Source: an uncultured Ruminococcus sp.
GTDB taxonomy: Bacteria > Bacillota > Clostridia > Oscillospirales > Ruminococcaceae
Assembly (NCBI GenBank): GCA_900540005.1
Contig: UQEM01000044.1
Span: 1-17,854 of the forward strand
Direction: 5' to 3'
DNA: 17,854 nucleotides
In this document: piece after piece, positions 1 through 7,819 of the stretch
Layout: each line of letters opens with the position of its first letter
Position numbering within the stretch: the first letter of the stretch is position 1
The notes under the pieces: generated by a model
Seen by the model: only the letters and a program-made list of their open reading frames with translations
Databases searched by the model: none
What the model was told of the DNA's origin: nothing
Position numbers and translations under genes: made by a program

Positions 1-32
1 CTCGTGGGCTCGGAGATGTGTATAAGAGACAG
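1..32. other. Nextera (Tn5) sequencing adapter, left contig end
   Basis: The first 32 bases match the Illumina Nextera read-2 transposase adapter without its first two bases. They end in the 19-bp Tn5 mosaic end AGATGTGTATAAGAGACAG at 14-32. This is library-preparation sequence, not genome, so biological sequence starts at 33 and the gene running off this end is cut artificially. Confidence 0.98.
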
Positions 33-145
33 CAGTCGTAATATTCAATATCCCAGAGGAGCGAAGAAAAACTGTCGCACACCGCTTCCAGTGTGATTGT
101 CAGATTGTTTTCATCTGCTTCCATGTTATACACTTCAATCTGCAT
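33..145 (-). CDS. Partial Gp37-like siphovirus tail protein (N-terminus only)
   Basis: The ATG at 145-143 lies one base after the distal tail stop codon (TGA at 149-147), so the two genes are almost certainly translationally coupled. About 37 codons are readable before the adapter, giving a product that begins MQIEVYNMEADENNL and continues through SLLWDIEYYDC. The pattern of a hydrophobic strand followed by S-L-x-W-x-x-x-Y-Y-x-C resembles the N-terminus of the ReqiPepy6 Gp37-like tail family, and the gene after Dit is where the tail-associated or baseplate protein normally lies. That a gene starts here is well supported by frame and coupling. The family assignment rests on a short stretch and is tentative. 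The rest of the gene is outside the window. Confidence 0.6.
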
Positions 146-146
146 A

Positions 147-1004
147 TCACACCCCCAGATAAGCGTTCGTGTGAACGATGGTCACCCTCAGATTTTGCAA
201 CCCCGTGCCGCGCAGGTAAAAGCGGTTTCTGCCTTCACGCAGTGTCAGCCATGTTGAGCCGGAAACAAGTCGGTTGATGATATTGGTCTTGACACCGCCT
301 CTGTCCAGTGTTACCGTCTTATGGCCTGTTTTGGTTGTCACGGTAATGATGTCGCCTGCAAGAATCTCTCCGGTGATTTGCAGATATTCGTCCGTATCCG
401 CATTATACAGCGTGGGCGATCTTGCATCTTCGAGAGCTTCAATCACAAGCGTGAAGCCGATCTCGTCACCATCATTGATGATCTCCATGATGTTCTGCGT
501 ATTATATTTGCCCAGCACGAAAGGCTCCGGATTGGATTCTGTCGGGAACGGGAATGTGAATGCACCCGTGATCTGACTGTAATATGCCATGACGGATTCT
601 GTGGAATACCAGTAAATATCAGGACAGAGTATAGATATCTGTCCTGAAACAAGCTGCTCGAAGTTAGAAACTTCACAGATTTCGACATATCCCTCAGTGA
701 ACACATCAATGCCGGCGGTCTTGTAATACACTTTCACATATCTGCTCGGCTTCACCACCTTATATAGCTGATGACGGCGGCTTTCCACGCCCATTCCACG
801 CATCTCAAAATGGATCACAAGGTTTCGCTTTTCTATAAAAGCATTGTTCAGATAGCTTCCGTCCATGCCTGCATAAGACGATGCGCTGATTGTTCCGGGC
901 GGAGGATTTAGCCCTTCGATTTTTGAAGTCATAAAGTTGTTTGCAGTCGTGGATAGGTTTATTTTATCTCCGGCTGCGTTTTCGAGTATGAGGCTGAAAA
1001 ACAT
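147..1004 (-). CDS. Distal tail protein (Dit) / siphovirus tail component
   Basis: This 285-residue protein is a probable distal tail (Dit, siphovirus tail component) protein, the hub joining the tail tube to the adhesion device. The N-terminal half contains the motif IEGLNPPPGTISASS, then a strand-rich stretch (FIEKRNLVIHFEM), typical of the Dit N-terminal domain. The C-terminal half looks like a beta-sandwich ending in RNRFYLRGTGLQNLRVTI. I chose the ATG at 1004 over the GTG at 1013, because the Shine-Dalgarno AAAGGGG at 1014-1020 is one base from the GTG but a normal 9 bases from the ATG. In related phages this gene directly follows the tape measure gene; here a plus-strand dockerin gene separates them by about 2.2 kb. 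The next tail gene starts one base after its stop. Confidence 0.85.
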   Translation of the reverse strand: MFFSLILENAAGDKINLSTTANNFMTSKIEGLNPPPGTISASSYAGMDGSYLNNAFIEKRNLVIHFEMRGMGVESRRHQLYKVVKPSRYVKVYYKTAGIDVFTEGYVEICEVSNFEQLVSGQISILCPDIYWYSTESVMAYYSQITGAFTFPFPTESNPEPFVLGKYNTQNIMEIINDGDEIGFTLVIEALEDARSPTLYNADTDEYLQITGEILAGDIITVTTKTGHKTVTLDRGGVKTNIINRLVSGSTWLTLREGRNRFYLRGTGLQNLRVTIVHTNAYLGV

Positions 1005-1016
1005 AGGAATCACCCC

Positions 1017-1045
1017 TTTACATTTCGGCGGTTATCATGTATAAT
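1017..1045 (+). promoter_or_regulatory. SigmaA-type promoter of the dockerin gene
   Basis: The -35 box TTTACA (1017-1022) and -10 box TATAAT (1040-1045) are separated by exactly 17 bases, a near-consensus vegetative promoter. Transcription would start near 1052, leaving a 5' leader of about 95 bases before the ATG at 1148. The -35 box overlaps the minus-strand Shine-Dalgarno of the distal tail gene. The promoter gives the dockerin gene expression independent of the phage late operon. Confidence 0.75.
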
Positions 1046-1069
1046 AGATGTATGTAAGTTTAAGGACAA
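1041..1069 (-). promoter_or_regulatory. Candidate minus-strand promoter for the distal tail genes
   Basis: On the minus strand TTGTCC (complement of 1064-1069) and TATTAT (complement of 1041-1046) are separated by 17 bases. The -35 match is only moderate. Its -10 region overlaps the -10 of the opposing dockerin promoter. It could restore transcription of the tail genes cut off by the dockerin insertion, but AT-rich DNA yields such matches by chance. Confidence 0.3.
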
Positions 1070-1082
1070 ATTGGCAATTTGT
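1066..1082. promoter_or_regulatory. 17-bp palindrome in the dockerin gene leader
   Basis: ACAAATTGGCAATTTGT is a perfect inverted repeat with 7-base arms and a 3-base centre. It lies about 15-30 bases downstream of the predicted transcription start and well before the start codon. Position and symmetry fit an operator or a leader hairpin. No cognate regulator is identifiable here, since the XRE regulator in this window appears to use a different palindrome (GTGA-N8-TCAC). Confidence 0.4.
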
Positions 1083-1147
1083 GAGAAGCAATGAATAATA
1101 GCCTCTGCCAACACAAAGTTATCGAATAAAAAGGAGCGTGTATAACA

Positions 1148-3082
1148 ATGAAGAGGTTACTCGCATGTGTATCAGCTTTGGCTGTAATCTTGTCGTTCAA
1201 CAGTGTATCAGCGATTGCCGAGGATTCCCCGGCGAATATTGAAACTGCACTGTACGATCAATTAATGCAAAACGAAACTTATGACACCAACGGTGATGGT
1301 GTCATTTCGGAAGAGGAATTTTTGCAAATCAATTACCTAAATATTGACCTAACGGATATTACATCTTTGGATTTTTTAAATACTCTGCCAAACCTTCGCT
1401 TCCTATATATGCGCAATGGCAGTTTTGCTGATTTTTCATTTCTGAAAAATTTCACTTCGCTGTCAACGCTGCAACTTAGTAATATGCCACAGGTAACGGA
1501 TGTTTCTTTTATCAAAGAAATGAATCTTGACAAGTGCTATCTATCTCAAATGGATCAAATTACAGATGATATGCGAATCAATCTTCTCCGTTTTCAGGAT
1601 GTAGAAAATGGTGCTGTGGGATTTTCTAATCTGGTTGGTGCATTACCACAGGGGCTTTTCGTATATTCTGATATGTCACTTGCAATTGACGACACAGATA
1701 TTGCCTGCTTTGATCGAGATGTTGTACAACCTTTGCAGGCATCTGCTGCTGAGATTTATGGAAAAACTCCGGGAACTACTACGTACTCCTTTTCCTTCAA
1801 AAATGAAGTTATCCATACGGGAACAATAAAAATTGACGTGGTTCCGGAAACAACCACTCCAACAAAGGAAAACCAAGATTCACAGCAAATCTACACTTCA
1901 AAGTCTTTAAGACCGGGAAACACACTTGTTTTGCAAAATAATACATTATATGCATTAGAGAACAGAGCGTATTCCCCGTTAAAGAATGATGTGAAGGGCT
2001 TTTCGAACGGTTCATTTTATGACGATTCCGGCTCTGTTCTGTTTGTACAAGCTGATCTGGTTCTCTATCAAAATGGCACATTAGAGATTAACGGTAAGCA
2101 ACCGGTCGGTGGAGATGGCATCGTATTTTCACAGGTTGTCGGATCTTATGCAATATCTGAATCCGGCGATATATATTGCTTATACGGAGATAACGGAAAT
2201 ATTGTGCTTGATAAGGTGTATAGCGGTTTTGGCGGCGTTCCTGAAAGCGACCATATGTACATAATTTCGGATAAGGGCGAGATTGTTTTACTGGAACTAA
2301 AGTATCAGGATGGTAAAGCAATAAGCCGACAGGCGTTTGCTACTGGCATTATGAACGCGATCTGCTCTTATGGAAATTATTTCATTGATGAAAACCACAT
2401 TTTATGGGAAGTTGACCGAAATGTGGGGAACGAACCTACAATCAAACAGATTTCTGACGATGTAGTAGATGTTGGATTCAAGAGATATGGAAACGGCATG
2501 GTAGCTGGTGGGGTATATGTCAAGTCTGACGGTACTGCGTATACACTAAATACAAAGAAGAAAGTGGTTTTAGATGATGAATCAGAGGGCACAAAACCAT
2601 ATCTTGCATCCGGTTCGCTCATTTATAGCACGGGCGGCGGAGAGTACGCTGTGGCTGGAAACGGCTCAGGCAAATACCATATTGACTCTCAAAATGCTCT
2701 CTGTTTGGAATACAATGAAATTCGTAGAAAAACAAATGATGCAGCACAGTATTTAACCTATGACATAGACGAGGAAACTAATCTCCCCAATGTTTATTAT
2801 TTGAAATTAGACAACACAATCTGGTGCTATTCGTTTTCCAAGGATGCCTTTACCGAAGTTGTTGAACCGGAGAATCCGCAGTATCTTCGAAGCGATGTCA
2901 ACTCGGATGGCTATTTCAACGTAGCAGACATTGTAGTGCTGCAAAAATGGCTGCTTGCTGTTCCAGACACCACTCTGAACAATTGGAAAGCCGCTGATCT
3001 TTGCGAAGATAATAAGCTGGATGTTTTTGACTTATGTCTCATGAAAAGGGAACTGCTAGCGAATGTTTACCAATTGCATTGA
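1148..3082 (+). CDS. Secreted dockerin protein with EF-hand and LRRs (phage moron)
   Basis: This 644-residue exported protein has no recognisable catalytic domain. A signal peptide covers about residues 1-24 (basic MKR, hydrophobic core, cleavage near SVSA or AIA). A canonical EF-hand loop DTNGDGVISEEE is at 46-57. Leucine-rich repeat-like units span about 65-127 (LDFLNTLPNLRFLYM, FLKNFTSLSTLQL). A Thr/Pro-rich linker lies near 233-245. Residues 250-570 are repetitive beta-rich sequence (for example YVKSDGTAYTLNT) that may form an RCC1-like propeller. The C-terminus is a type I dockerin with two calcium loops: D583/N585/D587/N591/D594 and D617/D621/D625/D628. Dockerins bind cohesins, so the protein is probably docked on a cellulosome or cell-wall scaffoldin. 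AAGGAG at 1131-1136 supports the ATG at 1148. The gene opposes the phage operon and looks more AT-rich than its neighbours, with its own promoter and terminator, which points to acquired cargo. Confidence 0.85.
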   Translation: MKRLLACVSALAVILSFNSVSAIAEDSPANIETALYDQLMQNETYDTNGDGVISEEEFLQINYLNIDLTDITSLDFLNTLPNLRFLYMRNGSFADFSFLKNFTSLSTLQLSNMPQVTDVSFIKEMNLDKCYLSQMDQITDDMRINLLRFQDVENGAVGFSNLVGALPQGLFVYSDMSLAIDDTDIACFDRDVVQPLQASAAEIYGKTPGTTTYSFSFKNEVIHTGTIKIDVVPETTTPTKENQDSQQIYTSKSLRPGNTLVLQNNTLYALENRAYSPLKNDVKGFSNGSFYDDSGSVLFVQADLVLYQNGTLEINGKQPVGGDGIVFSQVVGSYAISESGDIYCLYGDNGNIVLDKVYSGFGGVPESDHMYIISDKGEIVLLELKYQDGKAISRQAFATGIMNAICSYGNYFIDENHILWEVDRNVGNEPTIKQISDDVVDVGFKRYGNGMVAGGVYVKSDGTAYTLNTKKKVVLDDESEGTKPYLASGSLIYSTGGGEYAVAGNGSGKYHIDSQNALCLEYNEIRRKTNDAAQYLTYDIDEETNLPNVYYLKLDNTIWCYSFSKDAFTEVVEPENPQYLRSDVNSDGYFNVADIVVLQKWLLAVPDTTLNNWKAADLCEDNKLDVFDLCLMKRELLANVYQLH

Positions 3083-3145
3083 TGCATAATAAAATACGCC
3101 CCATCACCGATCTTGAACTGCGTTATCCGTATGAAGTAATATGTG

Positions 3146-3179
3146 CAGGGGGCAGGAGCTTGATTCCTACCCCTGTTTT
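3146..3179 (+). terminator. Rho-independent terminator of the dockerin gene
   Basis: CAGGGG (3146-3151) pairs with CCCCTG (3170-3175). An inner AGGA/TCCT pairing (3154-3157 with 3165-3168) extends the stem, and TTTT follows at 3176-3179. It lies 64 bases after the dockerin stop and just before the 3' end of the opposing tape measure gene. The remaining bases of 3083-3198 hold no gene I can support. Confidence 0.75.
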
Positions 3180-3198
3180 ACTTGCACAGCGTAATAAA

Positions 3199-6100
3199 TC
3201 ACACATTCAGCGCATTCCGTGTCTGCCGATAAATTTCCAGTCGAGGCAGCGACTTCGGTGAATTATTCGTCTGGTTGACTGTCCGGCTGTTGTCATTGTT
3301 GTAGTAGTTGTTTACCACACCTGCGGAATTGCTTACTCCTGTCATACCGGACATATCCATGTTGAACCCGGACTGCATTGTCATGGTCATAGCATCGGCA
3401 ACACCGGATACCGCTTTTTCCACATATTTCTTGCTTTTGTTGATACCCTGTGCCAGTCCCTTCATAAAGTCCGGCATCCAGCTCTCAAATTCAGAAAGCG
3501 GTCCCTTGTCGGGAACGGAGAAGTGCAGATAATCGCTGATTGCCCGTGCCACATCCGCAACTGTATTGATGAGATTGCCAAGCATATAGGTGATGCCATT
3601 GATGAGGTTTTGCATGAGGTCACGCCCCCACGACCACGAGCTGTTGACTTTGTCCATGACTGCCTGATAAACGGAATTCATGGCATTGCTAACCGCATCC
3701 CGCACACCGCCGAGGCGGTCAGAAATTCCGCTTTTCACATTATCCCAGATAGACAGCACTGCCTCCTTGACCTGATTCATCGGATTTCGCACGATGTCAG
3801 GCATAGTGTTCCAGATGGAAGAAACTACGGACTTGATACCGCTCAGGGCTGTGTTTACCACATCCTTCGCAGCGTTCCATGTTGTAGAGATCACATTTTT
3901 GATGTCAAGCTGTCCGGTCTGGATCAGATTTTTCAGTGCCGCCCATACAGCAGTGATGATCTTTTTGATTCCGCTCAGAGCAGAATCAATCACAGAAAAT
4001 ACAGCCCTCCACGTTGTCGTCACCACGCTCTTGATGTTGTCAAGGGTGTTTTTAATTGTAGCCACAACCGCTTTCCAGCCGGACGATACATCGCTGCTGA
4101 TCTGCGATATCGTTGCATTAATTGCGGCATTGGCGTTTGCCCAGACCGTTTTCACGGTATCGAACACCTGCGTCATGAAGCCCTGCACCGAGGTTACCAC
4201 AGTGGACAGTGCATTCTGGATCACGCTGCTGATCTTGTCAGCCAGTCCGCCCGCAAAGTTATTGACAGCATCGTTGACAACACCTGCATTGGCGTTGATG
4301 CCGTCCGCAAGTCCTGTCATGAAGTCCGGCATCCAAGACTCAAAGTCTGCAAGAGGTCCCTCGTCAGGTACAGAGAAGTGAAGGAAAGACTTGATCTTGT
4401 CAGCCACACCCTTGACCGCATCGGATACCTTGTTGATACAGCTCTTGATACCGTTCACAATGCCGTTGATGATGTCAGCGCCCCAAGAGAAAGCCTCAGA
4501 TGCAAGGTTCTTGATGAAGCTGACCGCCGCATTAAAGCCATTGACAATCGTTGTTTTGATCGCAGTGATCTTCTGAGATACTGCGGATTTTACAGATTCC
4601 CAGATATTCGAGACTGTGGTCTTGATCGCATTCATCACAGTTGTGACTGTATTTTTGATGTTGTTCCAGATGTTTGAGACTGTGGAGGAAATGGTGTTCA
4701 GGATACTGCTGATAAATCCGCTGATAGCGTTCCATACGCTGCTTACCACAGCATGAATCGCATTCAGCACAGCCGAAATGTGTGCGCTGATGCTGTTCCA
4801 GATGGAAGATACCACAGACCAGATCGCGTTCAGAATCGTGCTGATAAAGCCGGAAATTGCATTCCACACAGTCTCTATCACGCTTTTGATCGTATCAAGC
4901 ACAGTACTGATCGTAGTGCAGATCGCATCCCAAATGGTCTGGAAGAAGTCGCGGATACTCTCCAAAATGGGAGTCAAGAAGGCTACAATGGCATTCCAGA
5001 TAGCAGTGATTTTCTCGTGAATCCAGTCCATTGCCATGCCGATGAGAATCTGAATTGCCTGAAAAATGGTCTCGAACAGATAACGGAATGCTTCGAGCAG
5101 CGGAGAGATAATGTCATAGATCGTCTGCCATACAGTCGTAATGACTGACCAGATGGCGTTCATGACTGTTGTGATTGCTGTATGGATGGCGTTCCACACA
5201 GTCTCAATGACGGTCTTGATGAGATTGATTTTTGTGGTTACATCGTTATAAATTGCCGTCCAGATGCCGACAAAAAAGTTCTTGATGCCTGTCCAGATGT
5301 TGGTGAAAAATGTTGCAATGCCATTTACGACACCTGTAAAGAAGTTTTTGATACCGTTCCAGATACCAACAAAAAAGTTCTTGATTGCATTCCAGACATT
5401 CACCCAGAACTCTTTCACTTCGTCAAGGCTTGTGCCGAAAATGTTACACAGCACATTCATATAGTTTTGGAGCGTGTCTTTCAGGAAGTTCCATACCGCT
5501 ACAAAAATACCCTTGATGCCGTTCAAGACTTTTTCCCAGTCACCCGTGAAGATACCGATAAAAATGTCCAACACATTCAGTAGGATATCCGTTACCGCCT
5601 TGAAGATGTTAGCAATCTGCTGAAATACGCCCTCAAAAATCGGCGCAAGAAAATTGCACAGTCCTTCCCATACAGCTTTAATGACCTCGCCGATGTTCTC
5701 AAAGTCGAAGCCTAAAGCGTTGAGACGGTCTACGATGCCCTGACAGAAGCCCTGAAAAATACCCTTGATCTGCTCCCAGATCGCCGTGATTTTCGCTCTG
5801 AATTCATCATTTGTTTTCCACAGGTGTACGAAAGCCGCTACCAAAGCAGCGATAACCGCAATGACAGCGACCACGGGCGCAGAGATACCGCCGATAGCAG
5901 CACCGAACGAACTGAATGCCGCCTTTGCGCCGGCAATGATAGTCGGGAGATTGGAAATGAACTGCATGAGCTTGCCGACTGTGACCATTGTTTTGCCGAC
6001 AACGACTAAAAGCGGACCCAGTGCAGCGGCTACCAGAGCGATTTTGACGATCGTTTCTTTGGTCGCCGGATCCATTTGATTCAGCTTATCTACCAGAGCT

Positions 6101-7749
6101 TGAATTTTGCTAACGATAGCACGGATCGCAGGCATAAGAATTTCACCGAAGGAAATGGCTAATTCTTCAAGCTGCGATTTCAGAATGGTGAGCTGACCGC
6201 CGAGGTTGTCCTGCATGACAGCGGCCATTTTTTCGGTAACGCCGTTGTAGCCGTCCACTTCATCGGAACAAGTGCTGATCGCACTGTTCAGCTTCTCAAT
6301 ATCTGAGGGTGCGGCGTTCATAACTGCAAGAAAACCGGACATTGCATTTTTGCCGACAAGTGCTTGTGCCGCAGATGCTTGTTCCGATTCCGACATCTGT
6401 GAGAATGCCACCCGGCAGTCTGCAAGGATATCATTCAGATCACGCATCGAGCCGTCTGCATTGGTAGTAGCGATCTCGATCTCTCCGAAGGAATCACCGC
6501 AGAATTTTACCTCTCCGGCAAGCGCATTCATCATAGAACGGAGCGCCGTACCTGCCTGTGAACCCTTGATACCGCTGTTCGCCATGAGACCGATCGCCTC
6601 GGCAGTGTCCTCACAGGAGAAACCCAGCGCACCTGCAACAGGCGCACAATACTTAAAGGTTTCACCCATCATGGACACATTGGTATTGGCGTTGGACGAT
6701 GCTGCTGCAAGTACGTCAGCAAAGTGTCCGGAATCAGCGGCTGTCAGTCCGAAAGCGGTCAGAGCGTCCGTGACGATATCCGATGTGGTTGCCAAATCCT
6801 CACCGCTCGCCGCCGCAAGGTTCATGATACCTTCGATACCGTCAAGCATATCTCCCGTTTTCCATCCTGCCATCGCCATGTAGTTCATGGCTTCCGCGGC
6901 TTCGGATGCGGAGAATTTTGTCTTTGCGCCCATTTCACGGGCTTTATCTCTCAGGTCTTGCAGCTCATCACCGGTCGCACCGGATACAGCGGCGACCTTG
7001 CTCATGGCAGTATCAAAATCCGATGCCGTTTTCACAGCGGCAGTACCGGCGGCGAGAACAGGTACAGTCACATGGGTAGTCAGTGTCTCGCCCACATCGG
7101 CGATTTTGCCGCCGACCTTTTCAAGGGTTTCACCCGCCTGACCGATTTTCACAAGAGCCTCTTGGGATTTGGTTGCCTCCGTTTGCAGATTCTGAAGCTC
7201 CTGCTCGGTTTCGATGATCTCACGCTGAAGGGCATCGTACTGCTCCGGGGAGATCGGATTTCCGAATTCATCGGATACATCCTTTGCCTGCTGTTTCAGA
7301 GATGTCAGTTCATCGGTCGTTTCCTTAATCTCACGCTGCAAAGCATCGTACTTCTCCTGAGAGATCTCACCTTTGGAAAGCTGCTCATCGGCGGTTTTCG
7401 CCTGTTCCTTCAGTTCTTTCAGCTTGTTTTCGGTCTCACCGATCTTCTGCTTGATCGGATCGTATTTTGCCTTCCAAACATCGTAGTTGTCTTTGGTTTT
7501 GGCGGCTTCCTCGCTGGCTTTTTTCAGGGTATCCAGCCGTTCTTTCGTGCTTTTGACGGCATCACCGAGGAACTTCTGCTTTTGAGCAAGCAGTTCCGTA
7601 TTGGTCGGATCGAGCTTCAGAAGCTTTTCGACATCCTTGAGCTGTGTCTGCGTGTTTTTGATGTTCTTATCTACGTTCTGTAAGGCTTTTTGCAGACCGG
7701 TTGTGTTACCATTGATTTCAACTGTGATCCCACGAATTCTCCCTGCCAT
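3199..7749 (-). CDS. Phage tail tape measure protein
   Basis: This 1516-residue protein sets tail length and is threaded through the tail tube. Residues 1-215 are charged coiled coil, with an internal duplication of YDALQREI near 134 and 171. Residues about 215-530 match the TP901-type tape measure core (ASDFDTAMSKVAAVSG, AMNYMAMAGWKTGDM, SGIKGSQAGTALRSMMNAL). Two hydrophobic segments follow at 566-586 and 623-641. From 653 to 1081 the sequence is a gapless series of 11-residue repeats with W or F at fixed positions (such as VWNAIKNFFVG). A cap at 1086-1162 follows, then a second hendecad array (1184-1370) and second cap (1371-1447). The Shine-Dalgarno GGGAGGTGA sits just upstream of the ATG at 7749. 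At the usual 0.15 nm per residue this predicts a tail of roughly 230 nm. No peptidase or lysozyme domain was seen. Cargo genes flank it on both sides. Confidence 0.95.
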   Translation of the reverse strand: MAGRIRGITVEINGNTTGLQKALQNVDKNIKNTQTQLKDVEKLLKLDPTNTELLAQKQKFLGDAVKSTKERLDTLKKASEEAAKTKDNYDVWKAKYDPIKQKIGETENKLKELKEQAKTADEQLSKGEISQEKYDALQREIKETTDELTSLKQQAKDVSDEFGNPISPEQYDALQREIIETEQELQNLQTEATKSQEALVKIGQAGETLEKVGGKIADVGETLTTHVTVPVLAAGTAAVKTASDFDTAMSKVAAVSGATGDELQDLRDKAREMGAKTKFSASEAAEAMNYMAMAGWKTGDMLDGIEGIMNLAAASGEDLATTSDIVTDALTAFGLTAADSGHFADVLAAASSNANTNVSMMGETFKYCAPVAGALGFSCEDTAEAIGLMANSGIKGSQAGTALRSMMNALAGEVKFCGDSFGEIEIATTNADGSMRDLNDILADCRVAFSQMSESEQASAAQALVGKNAMSGFLAVMNAAPSDIEKLNSAISTCSDEVDGYNGVTEKMAAVMQDNLGGQLTILKSQLEELAISFGEILMPAIRAIVSKIQALVDKLNQMDPATKETIVKIALVAAALGPLLVVVGKTMVTVGKLMQFISNLPTIIAGAKAAFSSFGAAIGGISAPVVAVIAVIAALVAAFVHLWKTNDEFRAKITAIWEQIKGIFQGFCQGIVDRLNALGFDFENIGEVIKAVWEGLCNFLAPIFEGVFQQIANIFKAVTDILLNVLDIFIGIFTGDWEKVLNGIKGIFVAVWNFLKDTLQNYMNVLCNIFGTSLDEVKEFWVNVWNAIKNFFVGIWNGIKNFFTGVVNGIATFFTNIWTGIKNFFVGIWTAIYNDVTTKINLIKTVIETVWNAIHTAITTVMNAIWSVITTVWQTIYDIISPLLEAFRYLFETIFQAIQILIGMAMDWIHEKITAIWNAIVAFLTPILESIRDFFQTIWDAICTTISTVLDTIKSVIETVWNAISGFISTILNAIWSVVSSIWNSISAHISAVLNAIHAVVSSVWNAISGFISSILNTISSTVSNIWNNIKNTVTTVMNAIKTTVSNIWESVKSAVSQKITAIKTTIVNGFNAAVSFIKNLASEAFSWGADIINGIVNGIKSCINKVSDAVKGVADKIKSFLHFSVPDEGPLADFESWMPDFMTGLADGINANAGVVNDAVNNFAGGLADKISSVIQNALSTVVTSVQGFMTQVFDTVKTVWANANAAINATISQISSDVSSGWKAVVATIKNTLDNIKSVVTTTWRAVFSVIDSALSGIKKIITAVWAALKNLIQTGQLDIKNVISTTWNAAKDVVNTALSGIKSVVSSIWNTMPDIVRNPMNQVKEAVLSIWDNVKSGISDRLGGVRDAVSNAMNSVYQAVMDKVNSSWSWGRDLMQNLINGITYMLGNLINTVADVARAISDYLHFSVPDKGPLSEFESWMPDFMKGLAQGINKSKKYVEKAVSGVADAMTMTMQSGFNMDMSGMTGVSNSAGVVNNYYNNDNSRTVNQTNNSPKSLPRLEIYRQTRNALNV
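3409..3639 (-). repeat. Tape measure cap module, copy 2
   Basis: This encodes tape measure residues 1371-1447. It aligns without gaps to residues 1086-1162 (copy 1), sharing SWG near the start and the conserved string LHFSVPD, GPL, FESWMPDFM, GLA, GIN. The copies are 285 residues (855 bp) apart, and each directly follows an 11-residue repeat array, so array plus cap was probably duplicated as a unit. Confidence 0.85.
3640..4200 (-). repeat. Tape measure 11-residue repeat array 2 (17 units)
   Basis: Residues 1184-1370 divide into 17 consecutive 11-residue units with no insertion, for example IKSVVTTTWRA, IKKIITAVWAA, IKSVVSSIWNT and VKEAVLSIWDN. Hydrophobic residues recur at units' positions 1, 4, 5 and 8, and tryptophan mostly at position 9. 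The phase is shifted relative to array 1, so they are separate arrays. In DNA this is a degenerate 33-bp periodicity. Confidence 0.8.
4264..4494 (-). repeat. Tape measure cap module, copy 1
   Basis: This encodes tape measure residues 1086-1162, the first copy of the 77-residue module that recurs at 1371-1447. It separates hendecad array 1 from array 2. The strongest conservation is around LHFSVPD, FESWMPDFM and the following GLA-x-GIN. Confidence 0.85.
4507..5793 (-). repeat. Tape measure 11-residue repeat array 1 (39 units)
   Basis: Residues 653-1081 fall into 39 gapless 11-residue units. Clear examples are VWNAIKNFFVG, IWNGIKNFFTG, IWTGIKNFFVG, VWNAISGFIST and VWNAISGFISS; the first dozen units (653-784) are more diverged but stay in phase. 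Tryptophan recurs at unit position 2. Tryptophan/phenylalanine hendecads are a known feature of siphophage tape measures. The nucleotide repeat is a 33-bp periodicity, not a CRISPR array. Confidence 0.85.
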
Positions 7750-7772
7750 GCGATATCACCTCCCGTTAGGGT

Positions 7773-7798
7773 ATAAAAAGCAGCCCCGAAGGACTGCT
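7773..7798 (-). terminator. Rho-independent terminator of the repressor/membrane cassette
   Basis: Read on the minus strand, AGCAGTCC, a TTCG tetraloop and GGGCTGCT form a stable hairpin (one G-T pair) followed by TTTTTAT. It lies 21 bases after the XRE regulator stop and about 25 bases before the tape measure start codon, so it would end transcription from the cassette. It would also block late-operon read-through into the tape measure gene unless antiterminated. Confidence 0.85.
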
Positions 7799-7819
7799 CT
7801 GTGTGTGGTAATTTACTTG

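Noticed and set aside
1..32. Tn5-type mosaic end as a real transposon terminus
   Set aside because: The sequence continues into the synthetic Nextera read-2 adapter, and the same adapter occurs at the other end with an index-like tag.
1148..3082. Dockerin gene as a phage tail fibre or adhesin
   Set aside because: It has a secretory signal peptide, opposite orientation, its own promoter and terminator, and a C-terminal dockerin, none of which fits a virion tail component.
3523..4677. A 384-codon plus-strand open frame opposite the tape measure gene
   Set aside because: It mirrors the repeat-rich tape measure gene, is Cys/His/Arg-rich with no family resemblance, and lacks a Shine-Dalgarno. 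The 33-bp periodicity of the true gene keeps stops out of the antisense frame.
4507..5793. Regularly spaced repeats as a possible CRISPR array
   Set aside because: The 33-bp periodicity is degenerate, has no spacers and translates into in-frame 11-residue protein repeats.
6724..7683. A 319-codon plus-strand open frame opposite the tape measure N-terminus
   Set aside because: It is antisense to the strongly supported coiled-coil and TP901 core region; its composition (Phe/Leu/Gly/Arg) is that of a complement of Lys/Glu-rich codons.
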